From: Microvirga guangxiensis
GTDB lineage: Bacteria > Pseudomonadota > Alphaproteobacteria > Rhizobiales > Beijerinckiaceae
DNA: 64,000 bases
Direction: 5' to 3'
NCBI RefSeq assembly: GCF_900102135.1
Contig: NZ_FMVJ01000004.1
Location: forward strand, 186,001 to 250,000
The position numbers and the translations under genes are program-made. The notes under the pieces were generated by a model, which saw only the letters and a program-made list of their open reading frames with translations, searched no databases and was not told the DNA's origin. Positions 36,756 to 45,508 of the stretch are shown piece after piece. Positions within the stretch are counted from its first letter, which is position 1. Each line of letters begins with the position of its first letter.

Positions 36756-37207
36756 CGCATGTGCTGCGCGTTCAGCGCCTGCCCCACGGCGCGGATCTGC
36801 CGCTTCCTCGCTATGAAACGGCGGGTGCTGCCGGCATGGATCTGATCGCCGCCAACCCGGCGGATGATCCGATCATCCTCGCCCCTCTGGAACGTAAGCT
36901 TGTCCCCACAGGTCTCATCATTCAGCTGGAACAGGGCTTCGAGGCTCAAGTGCGGCCGCGATCGGGCCTTGCCTTCAAGCATGGCGTCACGGTCCTCAAC
37001 GCGCCGGGTACCATCGATGCGGATTATCGCGGCGAGGTGCAGGTGCTGCTCGTCAATCTGGGCGCTGAGGCTTTCACCATCACACGCGGAATGCGCATCG
37101 CGCAGATGATCATCGCGCCCGTGACGACAGCGGAGATAGTAGAGGTGGTTGCCGTCAATCATACGTCCCGGGCCGCAGGCGGGTTCGGGTCGACGGGTAT
37201 GAACTGA
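36752..37207 (+). CDS. dut: dUTP diphosphatase
   Basis: 151 residues, a trimeric dUTPase that makes dUMP and keeps uracil out of DNA. All five motifs are seen: [14 protein letters not shown], the catalytic Asp in [23 protein letters not shown] and the C-terminal [10 protein letters not shown] that folds over the active site. GGAGG lies 10 bases upstream of the ATG, which overlaps the coaBC stop. The coaBC-dut pairing is common in proteobacteria. Last gene of the ubiE operon, with the Rrf2 regulator 10 bases on. Confidence 0.97.
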   Translation: MTHVLRVQRLPHGADLPLPRYETAGAAGMDLIAANPADDPIILAPLERKLVPTGLIIQLEQGFEAQVRPRSGLAFKHGVTVLNAPGTIDADYRGEVQVLLVNLGAEAFTITRGMRIAQMIIAPVTTAEIVEVVAVNHTSRAAGGFGSTGMN

Positions 37208-37217
37208 AGGGCACGCG

Positions 37218-37667
37218 ATGAACTTCCTCTCCCGCCGTTCGCTTCTTGCCATCGCGGCCGTGACCGACATCGCTCTTCATGCACGCCCCATGCCGGTCTC
37301 GGCGAAGGCCCTCGCCGGTCGGCACAATCTCCCGCCGCGTTATCTGGAGCCGGTGCTGCAGGCATTGGTGCGGCAGGGAATCCTGAAGGGCGTGCGCGGC
37401 CCGCGCGGCGGTTACGAGCTTGCCCGCGAGCGGCGGCGCATCACGGCAGGCGATATCGTGCGCATCGCCATGGCGGCCCAGGATGAAGAGAGCAACTCGC
37501 CGCTTCCGGAATCGCGCCTTGCAGACGTGGTGGTGTCTCCGCTCGTTTCCAGGGGAACCGAGGCTTTCCTGAGCGAACTCGACAAGGTGACGGTAGAGGA
37601 TCTGTGCGCTCAGGCGCAGGCGCAGGCTGTCGGCGAGCCAACCAATCCGGTTGATTTCACAATATGA
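37218..37667 (+). CDS. Rrf2-family regulator adjacent to cysK
   Basis: 149 residues. The Rrf2 winged helix is complete: LLAIAAVTDIALHA, VSAKALAGRHNLPPRYLEPVLQALVRQGILKG and RGPRGGYELARERRRITAGDIVRIA. Only one Cys occurs (VEDLC near the C-terminus), so it cannot hold an Fe-S cluster as IscR does; cysteine-responsive CymR-type Rrf2 proteins also lack it. Placed directly before cysK, it is probably a sulfur-amino-acid regulator. It follows dut by 10 bases, so it may be cotranscribed with that operon. A 6-bp inverted repeat lies between it and cysK. Confidence 0.9.
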   Translation: MNFLSRRSLLAIAAVTDIALHARPMPVSAKALAGRHNLPPRYLEPVLQALVRQGILKGVRGPRGGYELARERRRITAGDIVRIAMAAQDEESNSPLPESRLADVVVSPLVSRGTEAFLSELDKVTVEDLCAQAQAQAVGEPTNPVDFTI

Positions 37668-37685
37668 ATTTGTAAATTAAGCCAA

Positions 37686-37705
37686 TTATCGACAGTTCGC
37701 GATAA
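37686..37705. promoter_or_regulatory. inverted repeat, candidate Rrf2 operator for cysK
   Basis: TTATCG (37686-37691) and CGATAA (37700-37705) form a perfect inverted repeat with an 8-base spacer in the A/T-rich gap between the Rrf2 gene and cysK, about 37 bases before the cysK start. Confidence 0.5.
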
Positions 37706-37741
37706 AAGGATTAAGGTCCTCCCATTCTCATGGAGGAACTT

Positions 37742-38716
37742 ATGGCTGACACCCTCAACACCTCGGATACCAAGCCCGGCCGAGGCCGCATCTACGGTTC
37801 CATCACGGATACCATCGGCAACACTCCGCTCGTGCGCCTCAACCGGCTGCCGCAGGAACATGGAGTCGATGCGGAAATCCTCCTCAAGCTCGAATTCTTC
37901 AACCCGATCTCCAGCGTGAAGGACCGTATCGGCGTCAACATGATCGATGCCATGGAAGCAGCCGGCCATATCAAGCCCGGCGCGACGCTGATCGAGCCGA
38001 CCTCCGGCAATACGGGCATCGCTCTGGCGTTCGTGGCGGCGGCGCGGGGCTACCGCCTCATCCTCGTCATGCCCGAGACCATGTCCATCGAGCGCCGCAA
38101 GATGCTGGCCTTTCTGGGCGCTGAACTCGAATTGACCCCCGGCCCCCAGGGCATGAAGGGCGCAATCGCCCGTGCCGAGGAGTTGCTCAACGAGATTCCG
38201 AACTCGGTCATTCCGCAGCAGTTCAAGAACCCGGCGAACCCCGAGATTCACCGCAAGACGACGGCGGAGGAGATCTGGAACGACACCAACGGCCAGCTCG
38301 ATGCTTTCGTCGCCGGGGTCGGCACCGGCGGCACCATCACGGGCGTCGCCCAGGTGATCAAGCCGCGCCTGCCGAACATGAAGGTGTTTGCGGTGGAGCC
38401 GGAAGATTCCCCGGTTCTCTCCGGCGGCCAGCCCGGCCCGCACAAGATTCAAGGCATCGGCGCGGGCTTCGTGCCGGACGTGCTCGACCGCGAGGCCATC
38501 GACGGCGTGGTGACCATCGGCAATCAGACGGCGTTCGACACGGCGCGCAGGCTCGCCAGGCTCGAAGGTATTCCGGGGGGAATCTCCACCGGTGCCAATG
38601 TGGCTGCAGCCTTGGAAATCGCCTCACGGCCCGAGTTCAAGGGCAAGCGCATCGTCACCGTCGCGCCGTCCTTCGCCGAGCGCTATCTCTCGACGGCCCT
38701 GTTCGAAGGTCTCTGA
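37742..38716 (+). CDS. cysK: cysteine synthase A
   Basis: 324 residues of the fold-type II PLP family. The PLP Lys is in [11 protein letters not shown], the substrate-binding loop is [19 protein letters not shown], the phosphate loop is [10 protein letters not shown], and EPEDSPVL and [13 protein letters not shown] are as in O-acetylserine sulfhydrylases. It makes L-cysteine from O-acetylserine and sulfide. ATG 37742 follows GGAGG by 5 bases; an ATG at 37730 in the same frame would place the ribosome-binding site inside the gene. A strong terminator follows the stop. Confidence 0.97.
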   Translation: MADTLNTSDTKPGRGRIYGSITDTIGNTPLVRLNRLPQEHGVDAEILLKLEFFNPISSVKDRIGVNMIDAMEAAGHIKPGATLIEPTSGNTGIALAFVAAARGYRLILVMPETMSIERRKMLAFLGAELELTPGPQGMKGAIARAEELLNEIPNSVIPQQFKNPANPEIHRKTTAEEIWNDTNGQLDAFVAGVGTGGTITGVAQVIKPRLPNMKVFAVEPEDSPVLSGGQPGPHKIQGIGAGFVPDVLDREAIDGVVTIGNQTAFDTARRLARLEGIPGGISTGANVAAALEIASRPEFKGKRIVTVAPSFAERYLSTALFEGL

Positions 38717-38739
38717 GATCATCTTCGATCGGTTGTTCA

Positions 38740-38768
38740 AAGGGCGGCTTTCGAGCCGCCCTTTTTGT
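38740..38768 (+). terminator. rho-independent terminator of cysK
   Basis: A perfect 10-bp stem (38740-38749 with 38754-38763), UUCG loop, then a T-rich run. Confidence 0.93.
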
Positions 38769-38791
38769 TTTTTCACGCGGCAAGCTTGGCC

Positions 38792-38816
38792 AGAACTTCC
38801 CCGACATGGTCGGGTT
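38792..38816 (+). promoter_or_regulatory. possible EcfG-like promoter for the small-protein operon
   Basis: AGAAC-N16-GGTT (38792-38816), the same spacing as the EcfG consensus but with one mismatch in each box. The interval also contains CCCGAC-ATG-GTCGGG. It lies 45 bases upstream of the first small gene. Confidence 0.3.
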
Positions 38817-38860
38817 CTCTTGAGGCATACGAATTCAAATGATGTTTCAAGGAGTTCATC

Positions 38861-39217
38861 ATGGCGGAGCGCAAAGCGCCTCACTCATTGAAAGACCAAG
38901 ACGCCGATCAGATCCGCAACGAGCAGCGCGGCGGCATCGATAGCCCCGTCGATCCGAACCGGGATGGCGGCCCTGAGGGCAACGCCACCATGCGCCGCGT
39001 GTGGAGCGAGCCCGGCGGCGAGGCCTATAATTACCGGCAGGGGCAGACAGGCCAGACCAGCAAGGCCGGTATGGACGGCCACGACGAACTCACCGCTGCC
39101 GAAACGCCTGAAACCACCAAGCACCTGAGCGACGCGACCCTCTCGCCGGACGACAAGGACGCAACCGCCGAGGCCATCGAACGTGCGACCGCCGTCAATG
39201 GGAAAGACAGAGGCTGA
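38861..39217 (+). CDS. small hydrophilic protein 1 of a four-gene set
   Basis: 118 residues, rich in Asp, Glu, Gly, Gln and Thr, without Cys or any hydrophobic segment; probably disordered and cytoplasmic. A more ordered-looking core is MRRVWSEPGGEAYNYRQ around residue 44-60. I do not recognise a family. AAGGAG sits 8 bases before the ATG, which makes it a convincing gene. It is followed after 12, 12 and 20 bases by three more genes of the same kind, so all four are probably one operon. The composition resembles hydrophilins or stress-induced proteins, which is inference. Confidence 0.78.
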   Translation: MAERKAPHSLKDQDADQIRNEQRGGIDSPVDPNRDGGPEGNATMRRVWSEPGGEAYNYRQGQTGQTSKAGMDGHDELTAAETPETTKHLSDATLSPDDKDATAEAIERATAVNGKDRG

Positions 39218-39229
39218 CAGGAGAGCGCC

Positions 39230-39463
39230 ATGGGCAATGCAGGCTACGGCAATCACACCGAGGACACGAAGAAAAATGTCGATTCCAAGCGGCAGGATCC
39301 GAAGGCCGGTCAAGCGGGCTCGCCTCAGGACAGGTCGGGCGGCGCGCCACCCGCAGCAGGCCCGCACGGAAAGCAGTCCCTGACGAATGAGGACTCGACG
39401 CCCGGGACAGGCGCCCTGCCGGATCCCGGCGACCGCGACGCAACCGATTCCACCAGCTCGTGA
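39230..39463 (+). CDS. small hydrophilic protein 2 of a four-gene set
   Basis: 77 residues, dominated by Gly, Asp, Pro, Ser, Thr and Lys (KKNVDSKRQDPKAGQAGSPQ; PGTGALPDPGDRDATDSTSS), with no hydrophobic stretch, no Cys and no Trp. CAGGAGA precedes the ATG at good distance. No family is recognised. It shares the low-complexity character and short spacing with its neighbours on both sides and is likely intrinsically disordered. Confidence 0.72.
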   Translation: MGNAGYGNHTEDTKKNVDSKRQDPKAGQAGSPQDRSGGAPPAAGPHGKQSLTNEDSTPGTGALPDPGDRDATDSTSS

Positions 39464-39475
39464 CAGGAACCGATC

Positions 39476-39796
39476 ATGGCGCAAAACCACAATTCCGGCC
39501 CCCGCGTCCCCACCGAGCGGCCCGATGCCGAGGACGCTGCCCGCAACCCGAGGCCCGGATCGAAGGACCGTCCCGGTTTCGATCTCGGCGGCTCCGTCGA
39601 TAACGCCAATGCGACGGGTACCGGGTCCGGCACCATTCCAGGCGGGCCGAAGGGCAGCCCATCGAGCGGCACCGATGCAGGCGGACGCGCGACAGGCGCC
39701 ACGGATCCCAGCAGCTCCCGTTCCCTCGGCAACGAAGGCGATGCGGGCTCCGAAAGCGGCGGTGGCGTCACTGACGGCACCAACGGTCCGGCATAA
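39476..39796 (+). CDS. small hydrophilic protein 3 of a four-gene set
   Basis: 106 residues with very high Gly, Ser, Thr, Asp and Pro content (GSGTIPGGPKGSPSSGTDAGG; SESGGGVTDGTNGPA), no hydrophobic segment and a single aromatic residue near FDLGG. CAGGAA precedes the ATG. No domain is recognised. The segment EDAARNPRPGSKD recalls the RENPDASGED of protein 4, hinting that the four may be diverged relatives. Cellular role unknown. Confidence 0.72.
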   Translation: MAQNHNSGPRVPTERPDAEDAARNPRPGSKDRPGFDLGGSVDNANATGTGSGTIPGGPKGSPSSGTDAGGRATGATDPSSSRSLGNEGDAGSESGGGVTDGTNGPA

Positions 39797-39816
39797 GCTC
39801 AACAAGGATGAAAACG

Positions 39817-39981
39817 ATGGCTGACACCGACAAGAAACCCAATCAGGCGACCGAGGCAGACATCAGCGCTCCGCGCCTGACACCCCAAGGCCGCGAGAAC
39901 CCCGACGCCTCCGGCGAGGATTCCACCAATCCGATGGGTGAGGGCGCGAAGAAGGGTCAGAGCGACAAGGCCGAGGGCTAG
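39817..39981 (+). CDS. small hydrophilic protein 4 of a four-gene set
   Basis: 54 residues beginning MADTDKKPNQATEADISA and ending in a Lys/Gly/Glu-rich tail (MGEGAKKGQSDKAEG). It is too short for usual gene-length limits but has AAGGA 8 bases before the ATG at 39817, coding-like third positions, and sits 20 bases after protein 3 and 16 bases before a strong terminator. An in-frame ATG at 39808 overlaps the ribosome-binding site and is less likely. It is highly charged and presumably disordered; no family recognised. Confidence 0.68.
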   Translation: MADTDKKPNQATEADISAPRLTPQGRENPDASGEDSTNPMGEGAKKGQSDKAEG

Positions 39982-39997
39982 CCTTCCGACACATGAA

Positions 39998-40023
39998 AAA
40001 GGCCGCCCTTCGAGGCGGCCTTT
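39998..40023. terminator. rho-independent terminator, convergent
   Basis: A perfect 10-bp stem (39998-40007 with 40014-40023) with A and T flanks, ending the small-protein operon and facing the convergent GST gene. Its left arm and the preceding CACATGAAA recur at the typA terminator. Confidence 0.85.
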
Positions 40024-40027
40024 CCCG

Positions 40028-40651
40028 TCACGCGCCGCCGTCGCGGCCGTATAACTGAAATCCTTCGCGTTTGCAGAGACGCTCGTAATAGGCTTCAACA
40101 GCCGCGCAATCCGGCCGCTCCATGGGGATGCTCTTCCAACGATGGATCGACAGGCCAATGACAATGTCCGCGCAGGTGAAGGCCGAACCGGTGATATAGG
40201 CCCCGGTGCGCGACAATTCCCGGTCGATTATGCCGACAGCGGCACAGAACTTTTCCCAAGACGCCGCGCTCTGCTGCGGATCCTGAAAATCAGGCCGCTT
40301 ACGCACTGTGCCCATGAAAACGTAGCGCCATGTGTTGTTGAAGTCGGAGACTTGCCAGTCCATCCACTTCTCTACCTGTGCGCGTTCGGCAGGCGTGTTG
40401 GGTAATAGATCGTGACGGCCTTCGCGGGCTGCGAGATAGCGGACGATGCTGTTCGACTCCCGGAAGAGCTGGCCATTATCCTCAACGACAGGGATCATGC
40501 CGATGGGGTTGAGTTTCTGAAACTCCGGGTCGGCTAAGGACCGTGTCGGGCCGCCCCAATCGATACGTTCGAACGGAATGCCCAATTCCACGCAGGTCCA
40601 GAGTACCTTGCGAACATTGATAGAGCCTGCATGGCCGTAGATCTTCAGCAT
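40028..40651 (-). CDS. glutathione S-transferase family protein
   Basis: 207 residues. An N-terminal thioredoxin-like domain (LKIYGHAGSINVRKVLWTCVELG; the cis-Pro in IGMIPVVEDNG; glutathione-contact ES in LFRESNSIVRYLA) is followed by an all-helical C-terminal domain (AERAQVEKWMDWQ, YITGSAFTCADIVIGLSIHRW). It should conjugate glutathione to electrophiles or act as a dehalogenase-like transferase; the class resembles proteobacterial GSTs with Ser near the active site. GGGGGA lies 5 bases before the ATG at 40651. It lies directly downstream of typA, from which it is separated by a terminator. Confidence 0.93.
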   Translation of the reverse strand: MLKIYGHAGSINVRKVLWTCVELGIPFERIDWGGPTRSLADPEFQKLNPIGMIPVVEDNGQLFRESNSIVRYLAAREGRHDLLPNTPAERAQVEKWMDWQVSDFNNTWRYVFMGTVRKRPDFQDPQQSAASWEKFCAAVGIIDRELSRTGAYITGSAFTCADIVIGLSIHRWKSIPMERPDCAAVEAYYERLCKREGFQLYGRDGGA

Positions 40652-40668
40652 GATGTCCCCCACATGAA

Positions 40669-40693
40669 AAAGGCCGCCCAATGGGCGGCCTTT
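40669..40693 (-). terminator. terminator of typA
   Basis: A perfect 11-bp stem (40669-40679 with 40683-40693) with a 3-base loop and a T run on the minus strand, 9 bases after the typA stop. Confidence 0.88.
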
Positions 40694-40701
40694 CGATCGT
40701 T

Positions 40702-42528
40702 TTAGGCGCTCAGCGCTTCCTTCTGCTTCTCGGCGCGCTTGCGGTCGTTCGGGTCGAGGATCGCCTTGCGGATGCGGATGGACTTCGGCGTCACTTCCAC
40801 GAGCTCGTCGTCCTCGATCCATGCGAGCGAACGCTCGAGGGTCATGCGGATCGGCGGCGTCAGGCGCACCGCCTCGTCCTTGGAGGTCGTGCGGATGTTG
40901 GTGAGCTTCTTGCCCTTCAGCACGTTCACTTCGAGGTCGTTCTCGCGGTTGTGCTCGCCCACGATCATGCCCTGATAGACCTTCCAGCCGGGCTCGATCA
41001 TCATCGGGCCGCGATCTTCGAGGTTCCACAGCGCATAGGCCACGGCCTCGCCCGAGTCGTTCGAGATCAGCACGCCATTGCGGCGGCCGGCGATCTCGCC
41101 CTTGTAGGGCTCATAGGCGTGGAACAGGCGGTTCATGATTGCCGTGCCGCGCGTGTCGGTCAGCAGTTCGCTCTGGTAGCCGATGAGGCCACGGGTCGGA
41201 GCGTAGAACACGAGACGCTGGCGGTTGCCGCCCGACGGCTTCATCTCGACCATCTCGGCGCGGCGCTCGGACATCTTCTGCACGACGACGCCGGAATGCT
41301 CCTCGTCCACGTCGATCACGACTTCCTCGATCGGCTCGAGAAGCTGGCCGTTCTCGTCCTTCTCGAACACCACGCGGGGACGCGACACGGCGAGCTCGAA
41401 GCCTTCGCGGCGCATGGTCTCGATGAGGATCGCGAGCTGCAATTCGCCGCGGCCGGAGACGTAGAACGAGTCCTTGTCGGCGGCTTCCTCGATCTTGAGC
41501 GTCACGTTGCCTTCCGCTTCCTTGAAGAGGCGGTCGCGGATCATGCGGCTCGTCACCTTGTCGCCCTCGGTGCCCGCGAGCGGGCTGTCGTTGACGATGA
41601 AGGACATGGTCACGGTCGGCGGATCGATGGGCTGGGCCTGGATCGGAATCTCGTTCTCAGGGGCGCAGAAGGTATCGGCCACCGAGCCCTTCACGAGACC
41701 CGCGATGGAGACGATGTCGCCTGCCTCGCCCACCTCGATGGGCTGGCGCTCCAGGCCGCGGAAGGCCAGGATCTTGGACACGCGGCCGTTCTCGACCACG
41801 TTGCCTTCACGGTCGAGAACCTTGATCGTCTGGTTCGGCCTCACCGTGCCCGAGGCGATGCGGCCCGTGACGATGCGGCCCAGGAAAGGGTTGGCTTCGA
41901 GCAAGGTGCCGAGCATGCGGAACGGACCCTCTTCGGTCTTGGCCGGGGGCACGTGATCGAGCACCAGGTCGAAGAGAGGGGCGAGGCCCTGATCGCTCGG
42001 GCCTTCCGGAGACTTCGCCATCCAGCCGTTGCGGCCAGAACCGTAGAGGATCGGGAAGTCGAGCTGCTCGTCGGTGGCGTCGAGCGCCGCGAACAGGTCG
42101 AACACTTCGTTGATCACTTCCTGATGACGGGCATCGGGACGGTCGATCTTGTTGATGGCGACGATGGGGCGCAGGCCGATCTTGAGGGCCTTGGACACCA
42201 CGAACTTGGTCTGGGGCATCGGGCCTTCGGCGGCGTCCACGAGAACGATCGCGCCGTCCACCATGCTCAGGATGCGCTCCACCTCGCCGCCGAAATCGGC
42301 GTGGCCGGGGGTATCGACGATGTTGATGCGGGTATCCTTCCAGACGACCGAAGTCGCCTTGGCCAGGATGGTGATGCCGCGCTCCTTCTCGATGTCGTTG
42401 GAGTCCATGGCGCGCTCTTCCACGCGCTGGTTCTCACGGAAGCTGCCGGACTGCTGGAGGAGCTTGTCGACGAGGGTGGTCTTGCCATGGTCGACGTGGG
42501 CGATGATGGCGATATTGCGAAGTTTCAT
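40702..42528 (-). CDS. typA: translational GTPase TypA/BipA
   Basis: 608 residues, the usual length. G motifs are all visible: [15 protein letters not shown], the switch [32 protein letters not shown] and the later beta-barrel and C-terminal domain ([43 protein letters not shown]). It binds the ribosome and assists 50S assembly and growth under stress such as cold. ATG 42528 ([15 protein letters not shown]) is chosen; the frame continues 51 codons upstream without family similarity. No strong ribosome-binding site is visible. Confidence 0.97.
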   Translation of the reverse strand: MKLRNIAIIAHVDHGKTTLVDKLLQQSGSFRENQRVEERAMDSNDIEKERGITILAKATSVVWKDTRINIVDTPGHADFGGEVERILSMVDGAIVLVDAAEGPMPQTKFVVSKALKIGLRPIVAINKIDRPDARHQEVINEVFDLFAALDATDEQLDFPILYGSGRNGWMAKSPEGPSDQGLAPLFDLVLDHVPPAKTEEGPFRMLGTLLEANPFLGRIVTGRIASGTVRPNQTIKVLDREGNVVENGRVSKILAFRGLERQPIEVGEAGDIVSIAGLVKGSVADTFCAPENEIPIQAQPIDPPTVTMSFIVNDSPLAGTEGDKVTSRMIRDRLFKEAEGNVTLKIEEAADKDSFYVSGRGELQLAILIETMRREGFELAVSRPRVVFEKDENGQLLEPIEEVVIDVDEEHSGVVVQKMSERRAEMVEMKPSGGNRQRLVFYAPTRGLIGYQSELLTDTRGTAIMNRLFHAYEPYKGEIAGRRNGVLISNDSGEAVAYALWNLEDRGPMMIEPGWKVYQGMIVGEHNRENDLEVNVLKGKKLTNIRTTSKDEAVRLTPPIRMTLERSLAWIEDDELVEVTPKSIRIRKAILDPNDRKRAEKQKEALSA

Positions 42529-43096
42529 AAGGGGTCTTTCAAAGGCAAAGAGGCCCGGCACGCGGCGGATGTCCCCGCGCCCCTGGCTCGTACCGGGCGG
42601 AAAATGATTGCGCTGCAATATAATGATTACTCTGCGGCGGCAATAGGGCGGTTGCTCAAAGCTTTTGCAAGGAGTGGCCAAGTCTAAACGCTGCCGTTAG
42701 GGCAAAGGGCAAGCATTATGGGCCTCGCGAGCGTTTGCTCCGAGGTTTGGGGTCGAGGGAGGGCGCGAGAAGGCGTCCGGCTCGTGTGTCTAGTGTGTGA
42801 AGAACCCGACGGCTCCTCGCGCACGGTTTGTTTAGGCGGACATCGCATCTTGCAGCGATGGGCCTCCTGTCACAGGATTGCGAGGCCTGCACAGGACCGT
42901 TCCGGCTCCCATCATTCACGACGCCTCGCGAGCGCGCCCCTCCTGGAGCCGGATGTCCACAGCTATAGCCCAGGTTAGGACCAAAGTCAAGAACAAAGTA
43001 AGAACATAAAGACTCCTGTAGGATCTAAAGCTTGACAGCGGTATACAGTGACTAGTGAAACTAAATATCATTTGTACGCAGCCTCTGGAGGAAATC
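42529..43096. other. intergenic region between typA and the RTX gene
   Basis: About 570 bases between divergent genes. I see no convincing gene: the 86-codon frame at 42718-42978 lacks a ribosome-binding site and has odd composition. From about 42975 the sequence turns A/T-rich (TTGACA at 43032-43037), which is the likely promoter area of the RTX gene. Confidence 0.6.
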
Positions 43097-45121
43097 ATGT
43101 CACCATCGCAATTGGTTGCGTCGGAAAACTACCAGACGTGGACTGGAACCGATGGGGATGATGTCCATGAGGTCGGGCCTAACATCATCGGGAAATTCGA
43201 TGGTGGAGGCGGCAACGATACATTGCGGGTAACCGAGGCCGGTTTCGTTCGCCTCTATGACCTCGATATCACCAGCATCGAGACTATCGAAGGAGCAGAT
43301 GGGGACACCACTTACCATCTTGGGCAAGATGTCCTGCCTAAAATCAAGCACCTGAAAGGAGGTAATGGTCACAACATTCTACTGTTTAGTGGCAATGCCC
43401 TAGACCTGACCTCACTCACGCTCACCAATATTCACGAGATTACCTACACAACATTCTCGGCCACAACGCCGGCTCATATTGTCGTTCGTGACTTCCAGAC
43501 AGCCATGCTGGTCAAAGTGAGCCCATACAATACTGTCTATGTGACACTGGCTGAAGGAACGTTCACGGACGCTCAAAGGCAGGCCCTCTATGAGAGGGGA
43601 GTGATCTATCTTCGTGACAGTGCAGGGGATTACATCAATCCCAGGCCTCTCATGAACAACTTTCATGAAGACCGCATGCAGACTGAGGCTGGGAAGCCAG
43701 GGCTCTTGGATCAGGGAACGCAGATGCTTTTCCAAGGTGCGGCTCCTCACATGAAATCACTGATTGTCCGAACCGCGGGATTCCAGGACATCTTCGACCT
43801 GTACGGAATCCAGGTGACCCAGGGCGGTGCAGTGAGCCTATCCGGCCCCATGGCGCAAGGTGTTGACGTCCTGGTCGACGGCATTGTCATCGGTTCCGTG
43901 AAAGCGTGGTCCTTCGCGGGCATTGAGATCACATTCAATGTCAATGCCAGTTCGGCGCGGGTCCAAGAGGTTCTGCGCGCCCTAACCTATACCAACACTG
44001 ACGCATTGCAGGTTTCTCAGAAAAAGATCGAGGTAATCGTTAGCGATCCTGACGGCCTGACAGACAGGGCAGTCATCGAAGCAACTGTCGCACCGGGTGG
44101 AACGCAATTCGAGATGCCTGCCGAGTGGAAAGGATTAGGTAATTTTGGAGATGATCATTTTTCGACCAGAGAGGGACTCCAGCTTCCCTTTAACGGGATC
44201 TATGGAGGAGGCGGACGTGATACTCTTTTTCTCAGTGGAGGCGGTTCCTTCTACATCCGCGATGGTTACATTATAAATGTAGAAACGATCCGAGGTTCGA
44301 ACAGGGATGACGTTGTCACTGTTGAATCAAAAGCCCTGAAAGACGTTCAGTTGATCGATCTGCGAGGGCAAGCGACAGGCGATCACGATGTCGTTCGGCT
44401 CAACGGAACCTTCTTCGACCTGACAGCCAAAGTCTTTGAGAGCGTCGACGTCATCGATTTGATGCATCACGGGACCGTGGTGGCGCTTGATTCAGTTGAG
44501 ACGGCTCGTCTGATCGACGGCAGGGACACGGCCAACGATCATATCATCCTGACGAATGGCGTCTTCAGCGCGCACGACATATCTATTTTGCGGGCCAATG
44601 GCATCGAACGCATTACCGATGGCAATGGATCCATTGCAGATCCATTGCCATCCCCGGATGAAAATCTCAGACTGGTTGGTACACGGTCAAAGGACGCGTT
44701 AAACGGCGGCAAGGGGAATGACACGATCCTTGGGAAGTCTGGCAACGACGTGCTCACCGGCGGGGCCGGTGCGGATCACTTCGTATTCGATACTGCTCTC
44801 GGCAAAGGTACGACGAAGAAGAACCAGAACAAGAAGGTGAACCTCGACACGATCACCGATTTCAATCGCGGCGAGGACAAGATCCTGCTCGACAATGCCA
44901 TCTTCAAGAAGCTCGGCAAGGGCTCGATCGGCTCGCCGGGTGCTCTGAACAAGAGCTTCTTCAAGAAGAACAAGGCCACCGATAAGAACGACTACCTGAT
45001 CTACAAGAAGGGCGTCGTCTATTACGATGCGGATGGCAGCGGTACGAAATACAAGCCGGTCGAGTTCATCAAGCTCTCCAACAAGGCAGCGCTTTCCGCG
45101 GCAGACTTCCTCATCATCTGA
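43097..45121 (+). CDS. RTX-type calcium-binding, probably type I-secreted protein
   Basis: 674 residues. There is no N-terminal signal peptide. A first RTX-like segment is near residue 30-45 (GGGGNDTLRV), then a long beta-rich region with a cadherin-like stretch (~200-350, ending IEVIVSDPDGLTDRAVIEATV). The C-terminal ~145 residues have classic nonapeptides (LNGGKGNDTILGKSGNDVL, GGAGADHFVF) and the tail typical of Hyphomicrobiales RTX proteins (DTITDFNRGEDKILL; FIKLSNKAALSAADFLII), the likely T1SS signal. GGAGG precedes ATG 43097. The body (to ~44690) is richer in A/T and uses rarer codons than the tail, suggesting a chimeric origin. No T1SS genes are adjacent. Confidence 0.85.
   Translation: MSPSQLVASENYQTWTGTDGDDVHEVGPNIIGKFDGGGGNDTLRVTEAGFVRLYDLDITSIETIEGADGDTTYHLGQDVLPKIKHLKGGNGHNILLFSGNALDLTSLTLTNIHEITYTTFSATTPAHIVVRDFQTAMLVKVSPYNTVYVTLAEGTFTDAQRQALYERGVIYLRDSAGDYINPRPLMNNFHEDRMQTEAGKPGLLDQGTQMLFQGAAPHMKSLIVRTAGFQDIFDLYGIQVTQGGAVSLSGPMAQGVDVLVDGIVIGSVKAWSFAGIEITFNVNASSARVQEVLRALTYTNTDALQVSQKKIEVIVSDPDGLTDRAVIEATVAPGGTQFEMPAEWKGLGNFGDDHFSTREGLQLPFNGIYGGGGRDTLFLSGGGSFYIRDGYIINVETIRGSNRDDVVTVESKALKDVQLIDLRGQATGDHDVVRLNGTFFDLTAKVFESVDVIDLMHHGTVVALDSVETARLIDGRDTANDHIILTNGVFSAHDISILRANGIERITDGNGSIADPLPSPDENLRLVGTRSKDALNGGKGNDTILGKSGNDVLTGGAGADHFVFDTALGKGTTKKNQNKKVNLDTITDFNRGEDKILLDNAIFKKLGKGSIGSPGALNKSFFKKNKATDKNDYLIYKKGVVYYDADGSGTKYKPVEFIKLSNKAALSAADFLII
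44618..44652. repeat. 14-bp perfect inverted repeat inside the RTX gene
   Basis: 44618-44631 and 44639-44652 are exact reverse complements with a 7-base spacer. They code for residues about 508-519 (DGNGSIADPLPS), just before the RTX tail starts. Confidence 0.9.
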
Positions 45122-45142
45122 GAGAGTTTCCTGAATGATGAC

Positions 45143-45172
45143 AACGGCCGGGCTTGCCCCGGCCGTTTTTGT
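45143..45172 (+). terminator. rho-independent terminator of the RTX gene
   Basis: A perfect 10-bp stem (45143-45152 with 45158-45167), 5-base loop and a T run. Confidence 0.93.
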
Positions 45173-45508
45173 TTGCCCTGAGGCTAAGGTTGTTACCTGC
45201 AGCAACAGCTCCGAACTGTGAGAAAGATCACAGACCGCCGCGCCCCGCAGGATCATGGTGGGGATGTTCTTCAGCAGGAAGGAACCTGCAGCGAAAGCGG
45301 CGAGCATCCGTGCGCACCTGCGGCATGGCCCGCCGCTGCATGTCCTCGCCTTTTGCCATGGTGCTCATCGCTTCTGGAGCTGATCGTTCGAAGGAAAGCC
45401 GAGACCTCGCGCGAGCAGCGGACGACCTGACTTGGCAACGATGGACCTGCAGGCTCTCGGATTGTCTTCAGCCTGCCGTCCAATCGACCGGATCTGGGAG
45501 GCTTCCCC
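45173..45508. other. intergenic region before the TPR gene
   Basis: About 335 bases with no gene I can support. It presumably holds the promoter of the exported TPR protein; GGGAGG at 45497-45502 is that gene's ribosome-binding site. Confidence 0.55.

Noticed and set aside
40652-41029. Upstream extension of the GST frame into typA
   Set aside because: The GST family starts at LKIYGHAG; the extension is antisense-like Arg-rich sequence and crosses the typA terminator.
40681-42687. A 668-codon plus-strand frame opposite typA
   Set aside because: It mirrors typA and has no recognisable motif or ribosome-binding site.
42718-42978. An 86-codon frame between typA and the RTX gene
   Set aside because: Arg/Ser/Cys-rich composition, no ribosome-binding site, and no domain.
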